A stretch of 64,000 bases of DNA from Dysgonomonas sp. BGC7 (GCF_001261735.1 NZ_CVRP01000007.1:248001-312000); one strand, 5' to 3'. Positions 26,831-38,000 are shown, numbered from the stretch's first letter. Notes: generated by a model not told the origin, from the letters alone. Program-made: numbers and translations.

Positions 26831-27024
26831 TAATAATGCGAATCAGTAGTTGACTTTATCTGAAATACATGGTTTTCTGTTGGTGTAAAATGCAATTTTA
26901 ACTAAAACCTGACAAAGTTGTACAACTTTTCTCTTACTTCTCGTGTTTGTCATTTTTCTTCTATTGGGTTCCTTACTGATATATAGATAAATCTTTTCAT
27001 ATCAACTACTGATTCGCATTATTA
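26831..27024 (+). repeat. 194-bp element with perfect 23-bp terminal inverted repeats, copy C
   Basis: The left end 26831-26853 (core GCGAATCAGTAGTTGA) is the exact reverse complement of 27002-27024. Inside are the conserved core TTTTAACTAAAACCTGAC (26896-26913) and TATATAGATAAATCTTTTC near the right end. It shares these with copies A (inverted) and B. No ORF and no transposase. It lies between divergent genes starting at 26773 (-) and 27204 (+). MITE-like in form. Confidence 0.75.
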
Positions 27025-27134
27025 ATGTTTCTTCTGTAATTGATGATTGCAAGTCTTATTGTCTTTAGCTTCTCTTTATTTGTGTTATTTTATGCTTAAA
27101 AACATACTTTATATATCATATATCTTTTGTTTTG

Positions 27135-27165
27135 TTTGTTTTGTTGATAAAATGTTATAAATTTG
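27135..27165 (+). promoter_or_regulatory. Promoter of asnB
   Basis: TTTG (27135-27138), 19-base spacer, TAAATTTG (27158-27165). Both boxes match the consensus. Predicted start at about 27172, giving a leader of about 30 bases. Confidence 0.6.
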
Positions 27166-27203
27166 CTGGGCTGTATTGAGTTATAATAAATAAAGTATAA
27201 TAT

Positions 27204-28871
27204 ATGTGTGGATTTGTAGGGGTGTTTGATCTGATTCAGGATGTAGATGTTTTGAGGAGTCAGGTTTTGCGTATGGCGAAAAAGATACGTCATCGTGGCC
27301 CGGATTGGTCGGGTATTTATTGCGGGGGTAAGTCTATATTGGCTCATGAACGTCTTTCTATCGTTGGTGTCGATTCTGGTAAGCAGCCGCTATATAGTAA
27401 AGATAACAAGCTGGTTCTTGCTGTAAATGGAGAGATATATAATCATAAAGAAATAAGAAGCCGTTATCCTGAATATGAGTTTCAGACACATTCCGATTGT
27501 GAAGTTATTTTGGCTTTATATCGAGATAAAGGTGTTGATCTGTTTGAGGAATTGAATGGGATATATGCATTTGCTTTGTATGATGTAGATAATGATGTTG
27601 TTCTTATTGGTCGCGATCATATGGGGATTATTCCTCTATATATGGGTTATGATGATAAAGGTCAGTTTTATGTAGCCAGTGAATTGAAAGCCTTAGAGGG
27701 TATCTGTCCTAATGTTCAGGAGTTTTTGCCGGGACATTATATATATAGTAAAGAAGATAGCGCTCTTCATCAATGGTATACTCGCGATTGGATGAATTAT
27801 GATAATGTGAAAGATAATGAGTCTGATGAGGCTTTGTTGCGTTCTTCGCTCGAGGCGGCTGTTCATCGTCAATTAATGTCCGATGTTCCTTATGGAGTGT
27901 TGTTGTCCGGAGGATTGGATTCTTCTGTGATTTCGGCTATTGCTAAACGTTATGCCGCACGTCGTATCGAGGATAATAATGAATCGGAGGCGTGGTGGCC
28001 TCAGTTACATTCTTTTGCTGTGGGTTTAAAAGATTCACCCGATTTGGTTGCAGCACGAAAGGTTTCGGAATATATAGGGACTGTTCATCATGAGATACAT
28101 TTTACAGTAGAGGAAGCTCTGGATGCATTGAGTGATGTTATATATCATATCGAAACGTATGATGTTACTACAGTGAGGGCGTCTACTCCGATGTATTTGT
28201 TGGCGCGTTTCATAAAGTCGATGGGTGTCAAAATGGTATTGTCAGGGGAAGGGTCTGATGAGCTTTTCGGAGGATATTTGTACTTTCATAAAGCTCCGGA
28301 TGCAAAAGCGCTTCATGAAGAAACTGTGCGAAAACTTGATAATCTACACTTGTATGACTGTTTGCGTGCTAATAAGTCATTGGCTGCATGGGGTGTTGAG
28401 GGGCGTGTGCCATTTCTTGACAAAGAATTTATGGATGTTGCCATGAGGCTAAACCCGAAAGATAAAATGTGTGGAGGTGGTAAAATTGAAAAATATATAT
28501 TGCGCAAAGCATTTTCTGACTATTTGCCGGAAAGTGTAGCTTGGCGGCAGAAAGAGCAATTTTCAGATGGAGTTGGTTATAGCTGGATAGACACATTGCG
28601 TGAGGTAGCGGCAAAGAAAGTTACTGATAAGCAAATGGAGCGTGCTTCGGAGCGCTTTCCGGTAAACCCGCCAATGTCTAAAGAGGAGTATTGGTATCGC
28701 ACTATATTCGAAGGGCATTTTCCGTCTGCATCTGCTGCCCGTACAGTGCCTTCGGTGCCTTCGGTTGCTTGTAGTACGGCAGTTGCATTGGAGTGGGATG
28801 CCTCTTTTAAAAATAAGGTGGATCCATCAGGACGTGCGGTAAAAGCGGTTCATACAGAGGCTTACGATTAA
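27204..28871 (+). CDS. asnB: Asparagine synthetase B (glutamine-hydrolysing)
   Basis: A 555-residue enzyme that makes asparagine from aspartate, glutamine and ATP. The N-terminal glutaminase starts with MCGFVG (nucleophile Cys2), followed by RHRGPDWSG and AVNGEIYNH. The synthetase half has the P-loop LLSGGLDSSVI, SGEGSDELFGGY and VEGRVPFLDKEF. Length equals that of E. coli-type AsnB. It opens a block of nitrogen-assimilation genes. Confidence 0.97.
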   Translation: MCGFVGVFDLIQDVDVLRSQVLRMAKKIRHRGPDWSGIYCGGKSILAHERLSIVGVDSGKQPLYSKDNKLVLAVNGEIYNHKEIRSRYPEYEFQTHSDCEVILALYRDKGVDLFEELNGIYAFALYDVDNDVVLIGRDHMGIIPLYMGYDDKGQFYVASELKALEGICPNVQEFLPGHYIYSKEDSALHQWYTRDWMNYDNVKDNESDEALLRSSLEAAVHRQLMSDVPYGVLLSGGLDSSVISAIAKRYAARRIEDNNESEAWWPQLHSFAVGLKDSPDLVAARKVSEYIGTVHHEIHFTVEEALDALSDVIYHIETYDVTTVRASTPMYLLARFIKSMGVKMVLSGEGSDELFGGYLYFHKAPDAKALHEETVRKLDNLHLYDCLRANKSLAAWGVEGRVPFLDKEFMDVAMRLNPKDKMCGGGKIEKYILRKAFSDYLPESVAWRQKEQFSDGVGYSWIDTLREVAAKKVTDKQMERASERFPVNPPMSKEEYWYRTIFEGHFPSASAARTVPSVPSVACSTAVALEWDASFKNKVDPSGRAVKAVHTEAYD

Positions 28872-29246
28872 ATATCTGATGATTAGATTGAATAAGAAGA
28901 GGGAGGATTGGATTCTCCTTCTTTTTTTATTTAAGGGTTTTTGCTTAGGTGTAATCCGATAATAAAAAGTTATATAAAAGAAATATTTTGCTGCAATAAG
29001 ATTGCAAAATATACAATTATAAGAGCATAATAAAGATGTAACTATACATGTGTACGTTGAAGGGCTTTCTTTAGTGTCTTTTTGTTTGGTAATACTGAAT
29101 TTAATAAATCAAAAAGATTTTTTTATTTTGTTAAACATGAAAAAATGTTATTCATTTCTTGCAAAATTGGATATTTTGTATGAAATTTGCACAGTAAAGA
29201 ATAATTATAACATAAAAACTTTGAAATATATAACTGAGGAGGAGTG
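28872..29246. other. 375-base region between asnB and dapF
   Basis: After the terminator it is AT-rich and without a convincing full promoter. A strong purine run GAGGAGGAG at 29236-29244 sits before dapF. A 65-codon frame at 29050-29247 has poor composition and is not supported. Confidence 0.4.
28894..28928 (+). terminator. Terminator of asnB
   Basis: AAGAAGAGGGAG pairs imperfectly with CTCCTTCTT across a 9-base loop, followed by seven Ts. Confidence 0.55.
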
Positions 29247-30086
29247 ATGAAGGAGATGAAATTTACTAAGATGCAAGGTGCCGGCAATGATTATATTTAT
29301 ATAAATGCATTGGAGCAAAGTGTAAATAATCCTTCAGAGTTGGCTGTCAGATTAAGTGATCGTCATTTTGGTATTGGCTCAGATGGTCTTGTACTTATAT
29401 TACCTTCTCAGGTAGGAGATTTCAGAATGCAAATGTTTAACTCAGATGGGTCTGAAGCGGAGATGTGTGGAAATGCTTCACGATGTGTGGGTAAATTTGT
29501 TTACGACAATGGTCTGACTTCGAAAAAGGAAATAGCGCTGGAGACCAAAGCCGGATTGAAATATATTACGCTGCTCGATGGTGATGCTCGAACCCGTAAA
29601 GTAACAGTAGATATGGGCGAGCCTATTCTCGATCCTCTTCTCATTCCGGTGAATGTCGATAGTGAGCCCGTTTTAAACTATCCGTTGGATGTGAATGGCA
29701 AAACATGGGAGGTGTCTTGTGTTTCGATGGGCAACCCTCATGCTGTTGTTTTTACCACAGATATTAAGAATTTGGATTTACCGGTTATAGGGCCTATGTT
29801 CGAGAAGCATTCTATATTTCCTCGTAAAACTAATACTGAGTTTATAGAGATAATAGATAGAAATACCTTGAATATGCGTGTTTGGGAAAGAGGAGCAGGG
29901 GAGACTCTCGCTTGCGGAACAGGAGCCTGTGCTGCCGCAGTTGCTGCTATACTCAATGGGCATTGCGATCGAAAGATTACAATACATTTATTAGGTGGCG
30001 ACCTCGAAATAGAATGGAATCCTGATAATAATCGCGTTTATATGACAGGTGATGCAGTAACTGTTTTTGACGGTGTTCTGTATTGA
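29247..30086 (+). CDS. dapF: Diaminopimelate epimerase
   Basis: About 279 residues; the enzyme interconverts LL- and meso-diaminopimelate for lysine and peptidoglycan. Both catalytic Cys are present, in MCGNASRCVG and ETLACGTGACA, with KMQGAGNDYIYI at the N-terminus. ATGs at 29247 and 29256 are both possible. The GAGGAGGAG run is too close to the first (2 bases) and better placed for MKFTKMQG at 29256, so the true start may be nine bases later. Confidence 0.95.
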   Translation: MKEMKFTKMQGAGNDYIYINALEQSVNNPSELAVRLSDRHFGIGSDGLVLILPSQVGDFRMQMFNSDGSEAEMCGNASRCVGKFVYDNGLTSKKEIALETKAGLKYITLLDGDARTRKVTVDMGEPILDPLLIPVNVDSEPVLNYPLDVNGKTWEVSCVSMGNPHAVVFTTDIKNLDLPVIGPMFEKHSIFPRKTNTEFIEIIDRNTLNMRVWERGAGETLACGTGACAAAVAAILNGHCDRKITIHLLGGDLEIEWNPDNNRVYMTGDAVTVFDGVLY

Positions 30087-30122
30087 TTAATTGTAATAAA
30101 AAAGAAAAATAGAACTAGCAAA

Positions 30123-31352
30123 ATGATTTTAATAAACGAAAACTACCCTAAATTACCGGGGAGCTATTTGTTTTCCGACATAGCTAAAAAAGTCAATGAA
30201 TTTAAGATAGCTCATCCTGATGCGAACGTTATACGATTGGGGATTGGAGATGTTACCCGCCCTCTTCCTCCTGCTGTAGTACAGGCTCTTCATTCTGCTG
30301 TGGATGAAATGGCCGATTCAGCATCTTTTAGGGGTTACGGGCCAGAACAAGGCTATGATTTCTTAGTGAATACAATCGTAGAAAATGATTATAAGGCCAG
30401 AGGTCTTGATATTGCTGCTGACGAAATTTTTGTCAGTGACGGTTCTAAAAGTGATACTGGCAATATTGGGGATATCTTAGGATTAGACAATATTGTTGCA
30501 ATTACCGACCCTGTATATCCTGTATATGTAGATACTAATGTGATGGCTGGTAGGGCAGGCGAGTTTGTCGATGGGCGATGGAGTAAATTGGTTTATCTTC
30601 CATGTACTATCGAAAACGATTTTGTCCCATCATTGCCGAAAAGCAAAGTGGATATCATCTATTTGTGTTATCCTAATAACCCGACAGGAACAACTTTGAC
30701 CAGAGAGCAATTGAAGATTTGGGTCGATTACGCTTTAGAAAATAAGGCGTTGATATTATTCGATGGTGCATACGAAGCCTTCATTACAGAAGATGATGTT
30801 CCTCATAGTATATATGAAATCGAAGGAGCAAAAGAGGTGGCTATAGAGTTTCGTAGTTTTTCCAAAACGGCAGGATTTACGGGTACACGCTGTGCGTATA
30901 CTGTAGTTCCTAAGGCTGTGATGGGGTACACTAAATCGGGTGAGGCTGTGTCTCTGAATAAATTATGGAACAGACGACACACCACAAAATTTAACGGTGT
31001 TCCTTATGTTATTCAGCGTGCTGCTGAGGCTTGTTATTCCGAAGAGGGTAAAAAACAGGTGAAGGCGACTATTGATTATTATCTGAATAATGCAGGAATT
31101 ATTCGTGCCGGCCTTGCCGAACAGGGTTTGAAAGTTTATGGAGGTGTAAATTCTCCGTATATATGGGTTAAGACACCGGACAAGGTTAGTTCGTGGGGAT
31201 TTTTTGATTACTTGCTCAATGATCTTCATATAGTGGGTACGCCGGGAGTTGGTTTCGGCCCTAGTGGCGAAGGTTATTTGAGATTAACGGCTTTTGGTAC
31301 ACTCGAAAATACGAAAGAAGCAGTTAGTCGGCTAAAAAAGATTTCGATATAA
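30123..31352 (+). CDS. dapL: LL-diaminopimelate aminotransferase
   Basis: A 409-residue fold-type-I PLP enzyme that converts tetrahydrodipicolinate directly to LL-diaminopimelate, the substrate of the DapF encoded 36 bases upstream. It shows [46 protein letters not shown], and the PLP Lys in [16 protein letters not shown]. Pairing with dapF marks the DapL route of lysine synthesis instead of the succinylase or acetylase routes. Confidence 0.96.
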   Translation: MILINENYPKLPGSYLFSDIAKKVNEFKIAHPDANVIRLGIGDVTRPLPPAVVQALHSAVDEMADSASFRGYGPEQGYDFLVNTIVENDYKARGLDIAADEIFVSDGSKSDTGNIGDILGLDNIVAITDPVYPVYVDTNVMAGRAGEFVDGRWSKLVYLPCTIENDFVPSLPKSKVDIIYLCYPNNPTGTTLTREQLKIWVDYALENKALILFDGAYEAFITEDDVPHSIYEIEGAKEVAIEFRSFSKTAGFTGTRCAYTVVPKAVMGYTKSGEAVSLNKLWNRRHTTKFNGVPYVIQRAAEACYSEEGKKQVKATIDYYLNNAGIIRAGLAEQGLKVYGGVNSPYIWVKTPDKVSSWGFFDYLLNDLHIVGTPGVGFGPSGEGYLRLTAFGTLENTKEAVSRLKKISI

Positions 31353-31391
31353 AAAAGAAGTATATATAACAATTCAATAAAAACTAATTGT

Positions 31392-33569
31392 ATGACAAAG
31401 TTACGTTTTAGAGCAGTGGCTATGGCCTCGGAAAGGAAACCTGTCGAGGTGAAGATTCCGGAAAAAAAGACATCGGAATATTATGGCGAAAAGGTATTTA
31501 ACCGTAAAGCTATGTCTAAGTATTTATCAAAAGAGACATTTAAAGCGCTTGCTGATGCTGTTGATAAAGGAGGTTCTGTAGATCGTAATCTGGCAGAACA
31601 TGTGGCTGCGGGAATGCGTATGTGGGCTTTAGAAAATGGAGTAACTCACTATACACACTGGTTTCATCCATTGACAGATGGTACTGCCGAAAAGCACGAT
31701 GCTTTTGTAGAGCATGACGGACAGGGTGGTCTTATTGAAGAATTTGAAGGAAAACTACTTGCTCAGCAAGAACCTGATGCTTCCAGCTTCCCTTCGGGAG
31801 GATTGCGTAATACGTTCGAAGCTCGTGGTTACTCGGCGTGGGATCCGTCTTCTCCTGCTTTTATTGTAGGCGACACTTTGTGTATCCCTACTATCTTTAT
31901 ATCGTATACTGGTGAGGCTCTCGATTATAAAACTCCTTTGTTGAAAGCATTGGCGGCTGTAGATAAAGCAGCTACTGATGTAGTGCATTATTTTAATAAG
32001 GATGTAAAAAAAGTGCAATCTAATTTGGGTTGGGAGCAGGAATACTTCCTTGTAGATGAAGACTTGTTTATGGCACGTCCCGATTTAGCTCTTACCGGAA
32101 GAACTCTGATGAGTCACGAGAGTGCTAAGAATCAGCAGTTGGAAGATCACTATTTTGGTGCAATTCCAGAGCGTGTTCACAAATTTATGGAAGAGCTTGA
32201 ATATGAATCTTATTCACTAGGTATTCCTGTAAAAACACGTCATAATGAAGTTGCTCCAAATCAGTTTGAGTTAGCCCCTATTTATGAAGAATGTAATCTG
32301 GCAGTCGATCACAACCTGTTGGTTATGTCTGTAATGGATAAAGTTGCCCGTAAGCATTCTTTCAAAGTATTGTTCCACGAAAAACCATTTAAAGGTATTA
32401 ACGGATCTGGTAAGCACAATAACTGGTCGCTTAGTACAGATACAGGAATAAATTTGTTGTCTCCGGGAAAAGATAAAGTTGAGAATCTAAGATTTATAAC
32501 ATTCGTTGTTAATATCTTAGCTGCTGTATATAAAAATAATGGCTTGTTAAAAGCTTCAATTTCTTCTGCTACAAATGCACATCGTCTTGGTGCTAATGAG
32601 GCTCCTCCGGCTATCATCTCTGTATTCTTAGGAACACAGGTAAGTGATATTCTTGACAAGTTTGAGAAAAGTGCTGTAAAAGATGCTATTGTTGTGGATA
32701 GTAAAAAGCAGATTAGTCTTGGGGTAGGTCAGATTCCTGAGATCTTGTTAGATAATACTGATCGTAACCGTACATCTCCATTTGCATTTACAGGAAACCG
32801 TTTCGAATTCCGTGCAGTGGGATCTTCTGCTAACTGTGCTTCTGCTATGACGGCTCTTAATGCTTCGGTTGCAGAACAGTTGAGAACATTTAAACAAGAA
32901 GTAGATGCTCTTGTTAAAAAAGGTAAGTCTAAAGAAGAAGCCTTGTATGAAGTTTTGAAAAAATATATAAAAGAATCTCGTTCTATCCGATTCAATGGTA
33001 ATGGTTATAGCGACGACTGGAAGGAAGAGGCTCAAAAACGTAAATTGGACTGCGAAACAAGCGTTCCGGTTATTTATGACAGTTATACTTCTAAACAGAG
33101 TATCAAAACATTTACAGGTATATTGTCGGAAGTAGAACTTCATGCCCGTAATGAAGTGAAATGGGAGACTTATACTAAAAAGATTCAGATAGAGTCACGT
33201 GTTCTAGGCGATTTGGCACTTAATCATATTATACCTGTAGCCATTTCTTATCAGTCTATCTTGTTGACAAACGTTTCTAAGCTAAAAGATATATCTGATG
33301 ACTATAAGGTGTTGGGTGCAGAACAACTTAGATTGATTGAGAAGGTATCTACTCATGTGAACGCAATCAATGCTAAGGTTCATGAAATGATAGATGCGCG
33401 TAAAGTTGCGAATAATGTTGAAAGTGAACGTGAAAAGGCTGTAGTTTATCACGATACGGTAGCTCCTTATTTAGATGGTATTCGTTATCATATTGATAAA
33501 TTAGAGTTGATTGTAGATAATGAAATGTGGCCTCTAGCTAAATATAGAGAATTACTATTTATTAGATAA
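31392..33569 (+). CDS. glnN: Glutamine synthetase type III
   Basis: A 725-residue GSIII, the long family typical of Bacteroides. The N-terminal segment is KLRFRAVAMASERKPV, then YTHWFHPLTDGTAEKHDAF, EQEYFLVDE, TRHNEVAPNQFELAPI and KGINGSGKHNNWS. It assimilates ammonia into glutamine, feeding asnB and gltBD in the same block. It starts 39 bases after dapL with no terminator between, so read-through from dapF-dapL is likely. A very strong terminator follows. Confidence 0.96.
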   Translation: MTKLRFRAVAMASERKPVEVKIPEKKTSEYYGEKVFNRKAMSKYLSKETFKALADAVDKGGSVDRNLAEHVAAGMRMWALENGVTHYTHWFHPLTDGTAEKHDAFVEHDGQGGLIEEFEGKLLAQQEPDASSFPSGGLRNTFEARGYSAWDPSSPAFIVGDTLCIPTIFISYTGEALDYKTPLLKALAAVDKAATDVVHYFNKDVKKVQSNLGWEQEYFLVDEDLFMARPDLALTGRTLMSHESAKNQQLEDHYFGAIPERVHKFMEELEYESYSLGIPVKTRHNEVAPNQFELAPIYEECNLAVDHNLLVMSVMDKVARKHSFKVLFHEKPFKGINGSGKHNNWSLSTDTGINLLSPGKDKVENLRFITFVVNILAAVYKNNGLLKASISSATNAHRLGANEAPPAIISVFLGTQVSDILDKFEKSAVKDAIVVDSKKQISLGVGQIPEILLDNTDRNRTSPFAFTGNRFEFRAVGSSANCASAMTALNASVAEQLRTFKQEVDALVKKGKSKEEALYEVLKKYIKESRSIRFNGNGYSDDWKEEAQKRKLDCETSVPVIYDSYTSKQSIKTFTGILSEVELHARNEVKWETYTKKIQIESRVLGDLALNHIIPVAISYQSILLTNVSKLKDISDDYKVLGAEQLRLIEKVSTHVNAINAKVHEMIDARKVANNVESEREKAVVYHDTVAPYLDGIRYHIDKLELIVDNEMWPLAKYRELLFIR

Positions 33570-33587
33570 TAGTAATTATCAAAACAT

Positions 33588-33618
33588 AAAAGTCCCGGGA
33601 TTTATCCCGGGACTTTTT
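33588..33618 (+). terminator. Strong terminator of the dapF-dapL-glnN unit
   Basis: A 13-bp perfect GC-rich stem (core GTCCCGGGA with TCCCGGGAC), loop TTTA, then a T-run. Confidence 0.9.
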
Positions 33619-33631
33619 ATTTTGATCTGTA

Positions 33632-33661
33632 TTGTGTAGTCTTACATAATTTATATCTTTG
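33632..33661 (+). promoter_or_regulatory. Promoter of the gene at 33709
   Basis: TTG (33632-33634), 19-base spacer, TATCTTTG (33654-33661). Predicted start about 33668. Confidence 0.55.
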
Positions 33662-33708
33662 CAATTGTTAATTAAACAGAATAAATGCCTTTATATCTAA
33701 TATAAATT

Positions 33709-34827
33709 ATGAAGAAAGCAGTTCTTTTCTTATCTCTTTGTTTTGCCCTCTTTGTTGTACATCTAAATGCTCAAAATGACTTTAAAAAAGGTTATTTAGT
33801 CTTTCAGGGAGGAGATACTATTTATGGCGAGATTCGAGAAATGGGAGATGGTTCAATGAGTCGGATCTGTACATTTAGACAAAACAGTGTTCTCAAAAAT
33901 TATGTTCCTGAGGATATTTGTGCATATCGTATAGAGGGAGGGAAGTATTTTGTTGTTAAAGAGATAGATGGACAAAGGTGCTTTTTAGAATTTTTGGTGA
34001 ACGGTCGTCTTAATATTTATTACCAAAGAAAAGATTCAGAGGATTGTTACTACATCGAAAGGTCCGATATGAGTCTTAAAATGTTGCCTTTTAAGGAAGG
34101 AATGGTGAAGAAAAAGGATGTGCTGGGGGTTCTCAGGGAGTATCGTTTTATTACAACAGATCATCAGGATATATTAGAGGCGTATACAAATAATGTTCCT
34201 GATCTTGAGGGTATGAAAGCTGAAATAAGAAAGAATAAACGTTTATCTCATAAAGGGCTTATTAATTTGGCTCAGAAGTATCATGATCAGGTCTGTGAAG
34301 ATGATTTGTGTATTATCTATAAGCAAAAACCCGAAATTAAGCTGAGGTTAGAGCCGGTAGTTGGATTCACCAATTATGGAAAGTATGCCAATAATAAGGA
34401 TGCATTCTATTATGGTGGAGAGATTTTGAAGAATACAACCTACCCTGTATTTGGGATACTGGGTCGTTTATGGTTACCTCGGCTTGGTGATAATCTTTAT
34501 TTGAAGGGTGGTATGCTCTTGTCTTTTGTGCAAACGGTTTCTTTCCATCAGGGACAGAAAGACGGAATGCATGTAAGGATTCCCTTGTATTTAGAATATT
34601 TGTGGAATAATGATGGACTAATTCAGCCGATTTTAGGGATTGGCTTAAATGCCCAACGATTAAAAGGAGATACAGATGTTACAGTAGGAGCTGTCGCAGG
34701 TATAAATGTACGATTAACAAAGTCTTTAGCTCTAATACTAAATTATGATGTCGATTTTCTGTTCAGAGTACCTCCTAAAAGACTATATACACACACGTTC
34801 TACGCCGGAATAGGCATCACCTTATAA
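33709..34827 (+). CDS. Putative outer-membrane protein of unknown function
   Basis: A 372-residue protein with a signal peptide ending HLNAQ. The first half contains FKKGYLVFQGGDTIYGEIRE and ICTFRQNSVLKNYVPEDICAYRI, a small beta-domain seen at the N-terminus of many Bacteroidetes proteins of unknown role. The second half has barrel-like strands (RLEPVVGFTNYG, LYLKGGMLLSF, RIPLYLEYLWNN, LALILNYDVDFLF) and ends in TFYAGIGITL. Flanked by its own promoter and terminator. Confidence 0.65.
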   Translation: MKKAVLFLSLCFALFVVHLNAQNDFKKGYLVFQGGDTIYGEIREMGDGSMSRICTFRQNSVLKNYVPEDICAYRIEGGKYFVVKEIDGQRCFLEFLVNGRLNIYYQRKDSEDCYYIERSDMSLKMLPFKEGMVKKKDVLGVLREYRFITTDHQDILEAYTNNVPDLEGMKAEIRKNKRLSHKGLINLAQKYHDQVCEDDLCIIYKQKPEIKLRLEPVVGFTNYGKYANNKDAFYYGGEILKNTTYPVFGILGRLWLPRLGDNLYLKGGMLLSFVQTVSFHQGQKDGMHVRIPLYLEYLWNNDGLIQPILGIGLNAQRLKGDTDVTVGAVAGINVRLTKSLALILNYDVDFLFRVPPKRLYTHTFYAGIGITL

Positions 34828-34855
34828 ATAGATAAAATTTTTTTGTAGATAAATG

Positions 34856-34889
34856 ATAGGTTTAAGGATTCTTTAAACCTATTTTTTTT
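34856..34889 (+). terminator. Terminator after the outer-membrane protein gene
   Basis: A 10-bp stem (ATAGGTTTAA with TTAAACCTAT), 7-base loop, eight-T run. Confidence 0.75.
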
Positions 34890-34992
34890 ATTCATTTTTG
34901 TTAAAATGATTTTTGAATTTAGGTTAATTTGTTCTTTTTATTAAAAAACATATTTTTTGTAACAAAAAGTCTATTTTTCTTCTTTAAAGTTG

Positions 34993-35000
34993 TATATTTG
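34993..35000 (+). promoter_or_regulatory. Candidate -7 box of gltBD
   Basis: TATATTTG, 61 bases before the gltB ATG. No TTTG at the expected -33 position. The upstream TTG at 35014 would be almost at the transcript start and is unlikely to be the start codon. Confidence 0.45.
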
Positions 35001-35061
35001 TCAGGTTAATTAATTGGGTAAATCTCGATTTTTCATTCAATTTATATATCAACTATTGACT

Positions 35062-38000
35062 ATGCAAGATTTAAGATCAGCAATGCAGTACGGATTATAT
35101 GATTCAACCTACGAACACGATGCCTGTGGAGTAGGTTTGGTACTTCATATGAAAGGTGCAAAATCTCATGCTATCGTTGAGAATGGCCTTCGTGTATTGG
35201 AGAACATGACACATCGTGGTGCAGAGAATGCAGATAATAAAACCGGTGATGGTGCCGGCATAATGTTACAAATTCCACACGAGTTTATATTGTTACAAGG
35301 GATTCCTGTACCAGAAAAAGGACATTATGGGACAGGGTTGGTTTTTCTGCCTAAAGGTGACGCTGAAGCGGAATCGTGTATGATAACTCTTACTCAATAT
35401 GTAGATAAGGAAGGGTTGAAGCTATTGGCTGTGCGCGATGTGCCTGTTAATAGCGAAATACTGGGTGAAATGGCTCTGTCAAACGAACCTCAGATCAAAC
35501 AAATATTTATTGTTGGCGAAGAAGGAATCAGTCAGGAGGACTTGGAGCATAAACTTTATTTGCTTCGAAAGAAAATAGAAAAAGAGATTATTAAATCTAA
35601 AGTTTTTTCGCAAGAAACTAAAAGAGCGTTTTATATTGTAAGCTTGTCTACCAAACGTATTATATATAAAGGGATGTTGTCTTCAGAACAGTTGAGGCAT
35701 TACTATCCCGATTTACTCAATCCTCATCTGACAAGTGCTATTGCTTTGGTTCACTCTCGTTTTAGTACAAATACTTTCCCTACTTGGGATTTGGCACACC
35801 CATTCCGTATGGTTGCTCATAACGGAGAGATTAATACGATAAAAGGCAACCGCCTGTGGATGGAGGCTCGGGAAAGCGTTCTCAAATCTGATCTGCTAGG
35901 TAATATTAATGACCTGTGGCCAATAGTACAGCCACATATGAGCGATAGTGCATCTTTCGATAATGTATTGGAATTTCTTGTGATGTCAGGAAAATCCTTG
36001 CCTCATGCTATGGCTATGATGGTTCCCGAATCTTGGAATGATAAAAATCCTATATCAAGAGATCTGAAAGCATTTTATGAATATCATAGTTTGTTTATGG
36101 AGCCTTGGGATGGTCCCGCCACGTTGCTTTTTTCCGATGGACGATATGCTGGAGGACTACTCGACCGTAACGGATTGCGCCCCGCCCGCTACCTGATGAC
36201 GCATAGCGACATTATGGTAGTTGCTTCCGAAATGGGAGTTTTACCTTTCGAACCATCCGAAATAAAAGAAAAAGGAAGACTACGTCCCGGTAAGATGCTT
36301 ATGGTAGATACCGAGACAGGAACAATACAATACGATGCCGAACTGAAAGAAGATTTGGCTAAAGCATATCCGTATCGTGAGTGGTTGTCTAAAAACCGAT
36401 TGTCTCTCGATGATATTTCTTCTGGTAGAGCTCCTAAATATGGCGTAGATAATTACACGAAGTTGCTGAAAGTATTCGGGTATTATAAAGAAGATATCGA
36501 AAAGATACTTATGCCAATGGCTATTGAGGGAAAAGAGCCTACCGCATCTATGGGAAACGATACGCCAATAGCTGTATTATCGAACAAGCCTCAACGGTTA
36601 TTTACATATTTTCGTCAGTTATTTGCACAGGTTACAAATCCACCTATCGACCCTATTAGGGAAGAGTTGGTGATGTCTTTAGCCGGATATATTGGTTCTT
36701 TACACAAAAATATATTGGAGCCGATACCGGAACATACAAAAATGGTGGGTTTATCCAATCCGTTTTTATCCAATAGAGAGTTAGACCTGCTTATTCACTT
36801 ACAATATAAAGGATTCAAATGTGAAGTTCTCCCAATGTTGTTTGACCCAAAACAAGGGGCTACCGGTATGGAGAAAGCGATTGACGAAATGTGTAAAAGT
36901 GCAGAAAAAGCAGTAGATAATGGTAATAACTATATAATACTGAGCGATAGGGGAGTCAACTCCGAAAATGCGGCGATACCAAGCTTACTTGCTGTTTCGG
37001 CAGTGCATCATTATCTGATCGAACGTCGTAAGCGTATGCAGATTGATATAGTTGTTGAGTCTGCCGAACCTCGCGAAGTAATGCACTTTGCTTTGTTGTT
37101 TGGTTATGGAGCCAATGCGGTCAATCCATATTTGGCTTTGGCTGTAATAGAAGATTTAGTAAAGAAAGGCGATGTACATCTCGACTTTCACACAGCGATG
37201 AAAAATTATGTGAAGTCCATCAATAAAGGCTTGCTGAAAACAATGTCTAAAATGGGTATCTCTACATTGAAGAGTTATCTTGGAGCGCAAATTTTTGAAG
37301 CTGTAGGTATTGGATCAAGTGTTATCAATAAATATTTTAGTGGAACGACTTCTAAAATAGAGGGAATTGACTTGGGAGATATAGCAAGTGATACGCTCGA
37401 AGCTTATTATGAGGCTTTTGAAGAAGATTTTGTAGATCCTTCTCTTGTTAGTCAAGGTATATATGCTTGGCGACGAAATGGAGAGTATCATGCATGGAAT
37501 CCCGAGACTATAATGAATCTCCAAATGTCTACTCGTTTAGGTAGTTACAAGAAATTTAAAGAATATACAAAATCGATAGATACTAAACCGGAAAAAATAT
37601 TTTTACGGGACTTTCTGGATTTCGATCCGGCTAAGAACCCGTTGGATATATCGGAGGTAGAACCTGTTTCCTCTATAATGAAGCGATTTGTTACAGGAGC
37701 CATGTCTTTTGGTTCTATTAGTCGCGAAGCACATGAGGCTATGGCTGTGGCAATGAATGCCATTGGAGGGAAAAGTAATACCGGAGAAGGAGGTGAGTTG
37801 CCCGAACGTTTTGCAACGAATGCTCGTTCTTCGATCAAACAGGTAGCCTCAGGACGTTTTGGTGTTACAGCCGAATATCTGGTGAATGCAGATGAGCTTC
37901 AGATAAAAATAGCGCAGGGTGCAAAACCGGGAGAAGGCGGACAATTACCGGGATTTAAGGTAGATCAGATAATTGCTAAAACGCGTCATTCTATTCCGGG

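Larger units (their letters stand above)
26774..27203. other. 430-base divergent intergenic region
   Basis: It contains repeat copy C and the asnB promoter. I see nothing else of note; the remainder is T-rich on the plus strand. Confidence 0.5.

Noticed and set aside
27096-27347. 83-codon minus-strand frame at the asnB start
   Set aside because: It overlaps the asnB promoter and first codons; low-complexity translation.
29050-29247. 65-codon plus-strand frame before dapF
   Set aside because: Poor composition, no family resemblance and overlap with the dapF start region.
35014-35061. TTG start giving a 16-residue extension of GltB
   Set aside because: It lies about 14 bases after the -7 box and adds residues not expected before the propeptide; ATG 35062 is better.
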